Assembly: GCF_019083965.1 (NCBI RefSeq) | Contig: NZ_JAHRCY010000013.1 | Span: forward strand, 1-64,000 | Direction of reading: 5' to 3' | Length of the DNA stretch: 64,000 nucleotides | Origin: Catellatospora tritici | Lineage (GTDB): Bacteria; Actinomycetota; Actinomycetes; Mycobacteriales; Micromonosporaceae | Shown: piece after piece, positions 59,166 through 64,000 of the stretch | Position numbering within the stretch: position 1 is the stretch's first letter | Layout: each line of letters opens with the position of its first letter | Program-made: the position numbers and the translations under genes | Notes under the pieces: generated by a model | What the model saw: the letters and a program-made list of their open reading frames with translations, nothing else | Told to the model about the DNA's origin: nothing | Database searches by the model: none

Positions 59166-59299
59166 GTGTCGCGGGCCGGGCGGTGAGCGTCGCCCGGCCC
59201 GCGACCTCGACAAGTTTTGGCTGGTCACTGGCGTGGCGATGGCGGATCGGATCGGGACTGTCTCCGTACGATCTGGCCAATCGTTGTGAAAGGTGACCA

Positions 59300-60388
59300 A
59301 TGCGAAAGATTGATCGGGCCGCGGTCGTCGCCGCGGCCCTGCTCACCGCCGCGCTGACCGGCGCCACTCCTTCCTGGAGCGCCACTTCCTGGAGCGCCGC
59401 CGGGGCCGGTGAGCAGACCTACGACGGCGCCGGAACCTACACCTTCGACCTGCCCCAGGGCGTCGCCGTGACCCTCGAAATGTGGGGCGCGGGCGGCGGA
59501 GGCGGCGGTGGCACCGCCGGTGGTGGCGGCGGGGGCGGCGGGGGCGGCGGCAAGGCCCTGCTCGGTCGGGGCGGTGGCGGCGGCGGGGGCGGCAGTTCCG
59601 GCGGCGGGGGCGCGGGCGCCGGATCGGGCGGCGCGGGCCAGTACGTCAAGTGCGTGCTGCCCGCCGGGTTCCCGCCCGCCCACCTGTCCATCGTGCTCGG
59701 TCGGGGCGGTAGCGGCGGTCGCGGCGCCACCGGGGTGGCAGGCGGTGCGCCCAGCGCGCCCGGCGGTAACGGCAATTCGGGCCAGTCCTCGGCAGCCGGT
59801 TCCGACGGCGCCGATGGCGCGCCCACCGAGGTCAGCGTGCTGTTCAACGGCACCCCGCTGAGCCTGACCGCCGCCGCGGGCGGTGAGGGCGGCAAGGGCG
59901 GCCCGGCGTTCGCCGACAACGGCCCCGGCGGCGAGGACGCCACCGCCGCCCGTCCCGGCCAGGCCCGGCCCGGCGGCCTCGGCAGCACCACCCCCGGCGA
60001 CGGCGGCGTGGGGGGCCACGGCGCCGTGCTGTCGCCGCGCCTGTGCGAGGCGGTCGACGGCGCCGACGGCAACCCGGGTGGCAACGGCACCAACGGCACC
60101 GGCGGCGCGTCCGGCGCCGACGGCGCCACCAACGGCAACGGCGGCACCGGTGGCGCGGGCGCGTCCGTGGTCGGCACCGGCGGTGCGGGCGGCACGGTTA
60201 CCGACGGGGTGCCGCACGGCGTCGGCGGTGCGGGCGGCGCGGGCGGCAAGGGCGGCAAGGGCGGCGCGGGCGGCAACGGGGCGTACGACAGCAGCCTGGC
60301 GGCCTTGGGCGGCGGCGCCGGCGGCACGTCCTCGGCCGGGGTCACCGGCCTGGCCGGCGCGGACGGCCACGTCCGGCTGACCTGGTGA
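59300..60388 (+). CDS. Secreted glycine-rich protein
   Basis: 362 aa, close to 40% Gly. Signal peptide about 1-28. After TYTFDLPQGVAVTLEMWGAG come long poly-Gly and GGxGG stretches, a short unique part (QYVKCVLPAGFPPAHLSIVL) and a PGRS-like GGAGGxGG tail ending ADGHVRLTW. The VTLEMWGAGGG opening and HVRLTW ending match glycine-rich surface proteins whose ends form a beta fold around polyglycine helices. No enzyme motif. ATG at 59300 with AAAGGTGA upstream. Perhaps a surface or sporulation-coat protein (inference). Confidence 0.82.
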   Translation: MRKIDRAAVVAAALLTAALTGATPSWSATSWSAAGAGEQTYDGAGTYTFDLPQGVAVTLEMWGAGGGGGGGTAGGGGGGGGGGGKALLGRGGGGGGGGSSGGGGAGAGSGGAGQYVKCVLPAGFPPAHLSIVLGRGGSGGRGATGVAGGAPSAPGGNGNSGQSSAAGSDGADGAPTEVSVLFNGTPLSLTAAAGGEGGKGGPAFADNGPGGEDATAARPGQARPGGLGSTTPGDGGVGGHGAVLSPRLCEAVDGADGNPGGNGTNGTGGASGADGATNGNGGTGGAGASVVGTGGAGGTVTDGVPHGVGGAGGAGGKGGKGGAGGNGAYDSSLAALGGGAGGTSSAGVTGLAGADGHVRLTW

Positions 60389-60394
60389 GTCCCC

Positions 60395-60441
60395 GAGCTC
60401 ACACCTGCTGGTTGTACGCACAACCCGGCAGGTGTGAGCTC
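60395..60441. terminator. Long hairpin after the glycine-rich gene
   Basis: Arms 60395-60408 (GAGCTCACACCTGC) and 60428-60441 are perfect complements; inner GGTTGT (60410-60415) and ACAACC extend the stem. It starts 7 bp after the stop codon. Confidence 0.82.
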
Positions 60442-60567
60442 CGAGCTGGCCCTCCGCCGGAACGGGGCGGCGACCCGGCGCACCGAGGTCCGCCGCGCTC
60501 CAGTCGTCGTCGCCGGGGTGCGATGACGCTCAACGCGGCCGCGCCCCGCCGCCCGGTGCCGCCGTTT

Positions 60568-60639
60568 CGTGCCTCCGCTCGTGCCTCCGCCCGTGCCTCC
60601 GCCCGTGCCTCCGCCCGTGCCTCCGCCCGTGCCTCCGCT
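60568..60639. repeat. 12-bp tandem repeat, six units
   Basis: Six units of CGTGCCTCCGCC/T from 60568 to 60639, with a seventh broken unit. It lies 12 bp past the end of the SDR gene (3' side). On either strand it would read as a four-residue repeat if translated, but no gene uses it here. Confidence 0.85.
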
Positions 60640-60651
60640 CGTGCCGATCGC

Positions 60652-61395
60652 TCAGACGTGCAGGCTGCGGCCGCCGTCGACCACGATGCGCTGGCCGGTG
60701 ACGAACCCGGCGCCCTCGGTGGCGAGGAAGCTCACCACGTGCGCCACGTCCTCGGGCGTACCCATCCGGCCGGACGGGACCGTGGCCAGGTAGCCGTCGG
60801 TCTCGCTGCCCTCGTGCCGCTCCACCGGGATCCAGCCCGGCGCGACGGTGTTCACGGTAACCCCGTGCGGGGCCAGCTCGTGCGCCCAGGCGCGGGCCAG
60901 GCCGATCTGGCCGCTCTTGGCCGACGCGTACGCCGACCAGCCCACCGGCGGCCGATCGGCGATCTCCGAATCGATGTGGATGATGCGGCCCCAGCGGCGC
61001 TCGACCATGCCGGGGGACAGGGCACGGCCGAGCAGCACCGGGCTCTGCACGAAGAACGCGAGCTGGCTCAGGTGCGCCTGCCAGTCCGCCTCGGCGATCG
61101 GCGCCTCGGGCTGTGGTCCGGTGGCGTTGAGCACCAGCACGTCGATCGGGCCCAGGTAGCGCTCGACGGAAGCGGCCAGCTCAGCCACGGCGGTCTCGTC
61201 GGTGACGTCGGCGGCGAACGCGGCCGCGGTGCCGCCCTCGGCCTGGATCTCGTCGACCAGCTGCGCCAGCGGTCCGCCGCAGCGACGGCTGTTGACCGCC
61301 ACCGCCATGCCGTCGCGGGCCAGCCGCTTGGCGACGGCCCGGCCCAGGCCACGGGAACTACCGGTGATGAGCGCTACGCGCTTGGGGGCTGCCAC
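60652..61395 (-). CDS. SDR-family oxidoreductase
   Basis: 247 aa, standard length. Cofactor motif TGSSRGLG (residues 11-18), NATG in the NNAG position, catalytic Ser/Tyr/Lys in HIDSEIADRPPVGWSAYASA with YASAK, and the C-terminal GQRIVVDGG. NAD(P)-dependent dehydrogenase/reductase, 3-oxoacyl-reductase-like; substrate unknown. GTG at 61395. Divergent from the DUF4291 gene. Confidence 0.93.
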   Translation of the reverse strand: MAAPKRVALITGSSRGLGRAVAKRLARDGMAVAVNSRRCGGPLAQLVDEIQAEGGTAAAFAADVTDETAVAELAASVERYLGPIDVLVLNATGPQPEAPIAEADWQAHLSQLAFFVQSPVLLGRALSPGMVERRWGRIIHIDSEIADRPPVGWSAYASAKSGQIGLARAWAHELAPHGVTVNTVAPGWIPVERHEGSETDGYLATVPSGRMGTPEDVAHVVSFLATEGAGFVTGQRIVVDGGRSLHV

Positions 61396-61542
61396 GCCGG
61401 TCGATCCTGCCAGCGTCCACCGTCTGCCACACCCCCGTCCTCCACACTGCGACCCCCATCACCGCGCCGGGCGCGGCCGCCGAGCGCGCCGAGTGGAAAT
61501 GGGCGGGCACCGAGCCGTGTCCGGCGGCTACCGTCGTGATCC

Positions 61543-62127
61543 GTGACAGCGACACCGATGCGGCAGATCCGGGCCTGCTACGACGCGGACTCGATCACCG
61601 TCTACCAGGCGTATTCGTCCCTGATCGCCGAACCGGCGGTGGCCGCGGGGCGGTTCTCGACCGGGTTCAAGCGGGATCGGATGACGTGGATCAAGCCGTC
61701 GTTCCTGTGGATGATGTACCGCAGCGGCTGGGCGGCCAAGCCCGGCCAGGAGCACGTGCTGGCGATCCGGATCCGGCGCGAGGGCTTCGCCTGGGCCCTG
61801 GCCAACAGCGCGTTGAGCAGCTACGAGCATGGTGTGCACGCCGACCGGGCACAGTGGCAGCGATCACTGCGCGCCCCGGTGCGCGTCCAGTGGGACCCCG
61901 AACGCGACCTGCACCTGCGGCCGCTGCCGTACCGGGCGATCCAGATCGGTCTGTCCGGCGAGGCCGTGCCCCGCTACGTCGACGAGTGGACGCTGGGCAT
62001 CGAGGACGTCACCGCGGCCTGTCGCGAGATCCGGGCACTGGTGGTGGCAGGTGACCTGGCGGGGGCGGCGGCGCGGTTGCCGGTCGAGCGGCCGTACCCC
62101 CTGGAACCGGTGCCTGCCGCATCATGA
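61543..62127 (+). CDS. DUF4291 domain-containing protein
   Basis: 194 aa. Typical DUF4291 opening RQIRACYDADSITVYQAYSS, then RMTWIKPSFLWMMYRSGWA and YRAIQIGLSGEAVPRYV. Function unknown across bacteria and fungi. GTG at 61543. Its TGA forms part of a perfect terminator. Confidence 0.92.
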   Translation: MTATPMRQIRACYDADSITVYQAYSSLIAEPAVAAGRFSTGFKRDRMTWIKPSFLWMMYRSGWAAKPGQEHVLAIRIRREGFAWALANSALSSYEHGVHADRAQWQRSLRAPVRVQWDPERDLHLRPLPYRAIQIGLSGEAVPRYVDEWTLGIEDVTAACREIRALVVAGDLAGAAARLPVERPYPLEPVPAAS

Positions 62128-62187
62128 TCCGAAATCGTGGACGCTGGGTGCTGTCATGGCGACATCCAGCGTCCACGATTTCGGATC
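62126..62187. terminator. Perfect 22-bp bidirectional terminator
   Basis: Arms 62126-62147 (starting GATCCGAAATCGTGGACGC) and 62166-62187 are exact complements around an 18-nt loop. The left arm overlaps the DUF4291 stop codon and the right arm ends 8 bp before the convergent small gene's stop. Confidence 0.88.
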
Positions 62188-62195
62188 TCCGCCGG

Positions 62196-62423
62196 TTACT
62201 CGTCGATCCAGGCTGTTGCGGGGGCCGTGCGCCGCAGCACCAGGCCGTCCCTGATCTCCCACCAGTAGGCGTCCTGTTCCTCGGGGGAGATCAGCATCAG
62301 GCCGATGGCCTCGGCCGCGCCCCGCTGATCGGGGTCCAGTTGGATCCAGCCGCGCGCGGTTGCGTATCTGCCCATGCCGCGCAGCGTGGCGGCGCGGACC
62401 GGCAGCAGCGCCGGTCCGCGCAC
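62196..62423 (-). CDS. Small hypothetical protein downstream of azoreductase
   Basis: 75 aa from GTG 62423, no family recognised. The C-terminus is well ordered (GWIQLDPDQRGAAEAIGLML; EEQDAYWWEIRDGLVLRR). The start is uncertain: GTG 62423 lies 7 bp after the azoreductase stop and fits translational coupling; ATG 62376 is a shorter option. No clear ribosome site for either. Ends at the strong terminator. Confidence 0.6.
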   Translation of the reverse strand: MRGPALLPVRAATLRGMGRYATARGWIQLDPDQRGAAEAIGLMLISPEEQDAYWWEIRDGLVLRRTAPATAWIDE

Positions 62424-62430
62424 GAGGTGG

Positions 62431-63090
62431 TCAGCCGACGGGGGTGCGGACGCGGTCGGCGAGGGTGCGGCCGTGGCTGTGCGCGGTGGCATGGGCGTCG
62501 CGCAGGGACTGGTCGGCCAGGCCGCGCAGGGCCTCCATCGCCGGGTTGACCCCGGCCAGGGTCAGCTCCGCCTCCACCTGGTGCAGGTCGAGGCCGAACA
62601 CGTCGCTGAAAATGCGGTGCAGCCAGGGCGTGCCGTGGTCCCAGCCTTCGCGTGGGCTGCCCGGCCCGTACCCGCCGCCGCGCACCACGACCAGGGCTGC
62701 CGGGCGTCCGAGCAGCGGCCGGTCCGCGCCGGGTCCGAGCCGCGGGTCGGTCATGAGCAGGTCGATCCAAACCTTGAGCTGCTGCGGGATGTTGAAGTTG
62801 TAGAGCGGCACGGCGAACAGGTAGGCGTCGGCGGCCAGTACCTCGTCGGCGAGGTCGGTGGCGAGCGCCACCGCCTCGGCCTGCGCGGCGCTGCGGTGCT
62901 CGGCCGGGGTGCGGCCGCCCACCACGGCGTCGGCCCAGGCCTGCGCGGGCAGCGGGGCCGCGCCGAGGTCGCGGCGCAGCACGGCCGGGTGCGGCTGGTC
63001 GCCCCGCCAGGCCGCTTCGACGGTATCGGCGACCTCACGGCTGACCGACCCGTCGGTACGGATGCTGGCGTCGAGGCGGAACAGGTTCAT
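62431..63090 (-). CDS. FMN-dependent NADH-azoreductase / quinone reductase (AzoR-like)
   Basis: 219 aa. Flavodoxin-like fold: FRLDASIRTDGSVSREVADT at the N-terminus, AVPLYNFNIPQQLKVWIDLL for FMN binding, and GGGYGPGSPREGWDHGTPWL. AzoR-type enzymes reduce quinones and azo dyes. ATG at 63090. Divergent from a MarR regulator with a palindromic operator between them, the usual arrangement for quinone or electrophile response. Confidence 0.92.
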   Translation of the reverse strand: MNLFRLDASIRTDGSVSREVADTVEAAWRGDQPHPAVLRRDLGAAPLPAQAWADAVVGGRTPAEHRSAAQAEAVALATDLADEVLAADAYLFAVPLYNFNIPQQLKVWIDLLMTDPRLGPGADRPLLGRPAALVVVRGGGYGPGSPREGWDHGTPWLHRIFSDVFGLDLHQVEAELTLAGVNPAMEALRGLADQSLRDAHATAHSHGRTLADRVRTPVG

Positions 63091-63122
63091 GACATCTCGC
63101 TTTCCCAGACGAGCTTACTTCC

Positions 63123-63147
63123 AGATGTTCTGTTTGACAGAACATCT
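63123..63147. promoter_or_regulatory. MarR-type palindromic operator
   Basis: AGATGTTCTGT (63123-63133), spacer TTG, and ACAGAACATCT (63137-63147) form a perfect 11-bp inverted repeat. It sits midway between the divergent azoreductase and MarR start codons, so one dimer could repress both. A partial half-site (ACATCT) lies further right near 63159. Confidence 0.8.
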
Positions 63148-63197
63148 AGTTCCTAGCACATCTCGCGTGGCACCGCCACTCGCGTACCATCGAGTCC

Positions 63198-63713
63198 GTG
63201 ACCGCCACACCCGCCCCCGCCGCCACCAATCCCTGCGCGGGCGACCCCGGTTCCGCCACGGACTTCGGCCTGGCCCTGGGCGCGGTGTTCCGGCAGTACC
63301 TCAAGGCCGCCGCCGACGCGGCCGACGGTGTGCCCGGCGGCGGGCGCGGCTATCAGGTGCTCGCGCTGTCGGCGGCGGGGGTGTGCGCCAGCCAGCTCGC
63401 GCTGGCCAAGCAGCTGGGCATCGACCGGACCGTGATGACGTACCTGGTCGACGACATGGAGCGCGGTGGGCTGATCGAGCGGCAGCCCGACCCGGCCGAC
63501 CGGCGGGCGCGCCGCCTCGTCCCGACCGAGCAGGGCCGGGCCGTGCTGAAGCGGGTCCGGGAGAAGTTGGAGCGCGCGGAGCGGGAGATCCTCGCGGGGC
63601 TGGCCGAGGAGGAGCGCGAGACGCTGCGGACGCTGCTGCAGCGCGTGGCCCGGCACCACCGGGCGACCGCCGAACACGCCTGTCAGGCGGCCGCGGCGGT
63701 CGTCCAGGCCTGA
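63198..63713 (+). CDS. MarR-family transcriptional regulator
   Basis: 171 aa. Winged-helix core: GRGYQVLALSAAGVCASQLA, then LAKQLGIDRTVMTYLVDDME as the recognition helix, and LIERQPDPADRRARRLVPTE as the wing. Controls the divergent azoreductase and itself through the palindrome at 63123-63147 (inference from layout). GTG at 63198. Confidence 0.93.
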   Translation: MTATPAPAATNPCAGDPGSATDFGLALGAVFRQYLKAAADAADGVPGGGRGYQVLALSAAGVCASQLALAKQLGIDRTVMTYLVDDMERGGLIERQPDPADRRARRLVPTEQGRAVLKRVREKLERAEREILAGLAEEERETLRTLLQRVARHHRATAEHACQAAAAVVQA

Positions 63714-63717
63714 GCCG

Positions 63718-64000
63718 TCAGGGCGTACGCGCCCGCGTGGCCTGCCACTTCGCGACCAGGGCCGCGATCTCGTCCTGCAGGAAGACGAAGAACTCGGTCA
63801 TCTCGGTGAGTCGGGCGCCCGCGGCGGACTCGGCGCCCACGGCCGAGACGCCCTCGGCCATCACATCGGCGACCAGTTTGTACACGCCGCCCTTGGCGAC
63901 GCTGGCCATGTACCAGGAGTTGCTGACCGAGCGGTAGCGGGTGCTGCGGGAACCGGGGACCGGCTCCCGCAGCACCAGGCCGACCTGGACCAGGTAGCGC
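63718..64000 (-). CDS. GbsR/MarR-like regulator, 5' part beyond the window
   Basis: The frame continues past 64000, so only about 93 C-terminal residues are seen. RYLVQVGLVLREPVPGSRST looks like the end of a recognition helix and wing, followed by helices (NSWYMASVAKGGVYKLVADV; TEFFVFLQDEIAALVAKWQA) like those of GbsR/MarR-type regulators. Family assignment is tentative because the HTH itself is cut off. Ends 5 bp from the convergent MarR gene. Confidence 0.65.
   Translation of the reverse strand, partial: RYLVQVGLVLREPVPGSRSTRYRSVSNSWYMASVAKGGVYKLVADVMAEGVSAVGAESAAGARLTEMTEFFVFLQDEIAALVAKWQATRARTP

Overview
The window is high-GC DNA (long GC-rich genes, GTG starts, strong codon-position GC bias) from a filamentous actinomycete. 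The gene content (many secreted proteins with RICIN lectin, CBM6 and F5/8C modules, DUF4291, a YibE/F protein, a glycine-rich secreted protein, and GAAGGGCCCCTTCT-type intergenic hairpins) suggests Micromonosporaceae, possibly near Catellatospora or Micromonospora. This assignment is inference; there is no rRNA or other marker here. I found no tRNA, rRNA, CRISPR array, insertion sequence or plasmid/phage hallmark.

Layout. 1-8.2 kb: a secreted ScyD/ScyE-type propeller, a divergent FAD monooxygenase / alpha-beta hydrolase pair, and an overlapping three-gene cell-envelope module (membrane-anchored binding-protein-like protein, VWA lipoprotein, small membrane protein). 8.2-23.6 kb: a secreted polysaccharide-utilisation and surface-protein region (F5/8C beta-helix protein, GH127 and GH43 arabinan-type enzymes, RCC1 propeller, zinc metalloprotease, RTX-like protein). 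It is interrupted by a manganese-riboswitch-controlled GDT1 exporter and a YibE/F protein. The GH-type genes have palindromic, LacI-like operators. 23.8-31.4 kb: molybdenum and nitrate block, with a nitrate reductase fused to a CysJ-like flavoprotein, then an HTH-TOBE regulator and modABC in one overlapping operon. 31.4-33.5 kb: a PP2C-like phosphatase and an ECF sigma/anti-sigma-like pair.

33.5-38.3 kb is the accessory core. It holds a broken partial copy of a flavin-dependent (LLM) oxidoreductase, a CutA-like gene, an XRE-TPR regulator whose HTH is cut off by an apparent one-base frameshift, three tiny genes with stop-start overlaps, and a TIR domain fused to a seven-bladed WD40 propeller. 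The TIR-WD40 gene carries near-identical 42-bp and 135-bp DNA repeats. The intact LLM gene lies on the far side, so direct repeats flank the whole block. The TIR-WD40 protein, with its conserved catalytic-position glutamate and homogenised sensor repeats, is the best candidate here for an undescribed (probably defence or self/non-self) system. Immediately beyond are a DUF2201/MoxR/unknown three-gene module and a SUKH protein, both of conflict-system type.

44-64 kb returns to ordinary chromosome: methyltransferase, acetyltransferase, GH18 chitinase, CrtC/AttH-like lipoprotein, an RHH-DUF4097-ABC exporter operon, a subtilisin, a GSDH-like and ThuA/DUF1080 pair for oxidised-sugar chemistry, a glycine-rich secreted protein, SDR, DUF4291, azoreductase with a divergent MarR regulator, and a GbsR/MarR-like gene running off the end. 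A family of about 80-bp inverted repeats occurs four times between genes. Two homopolymer G/C tracts (10.9 kb and 47.5 kb) look like sequencing or assembly artefacts.
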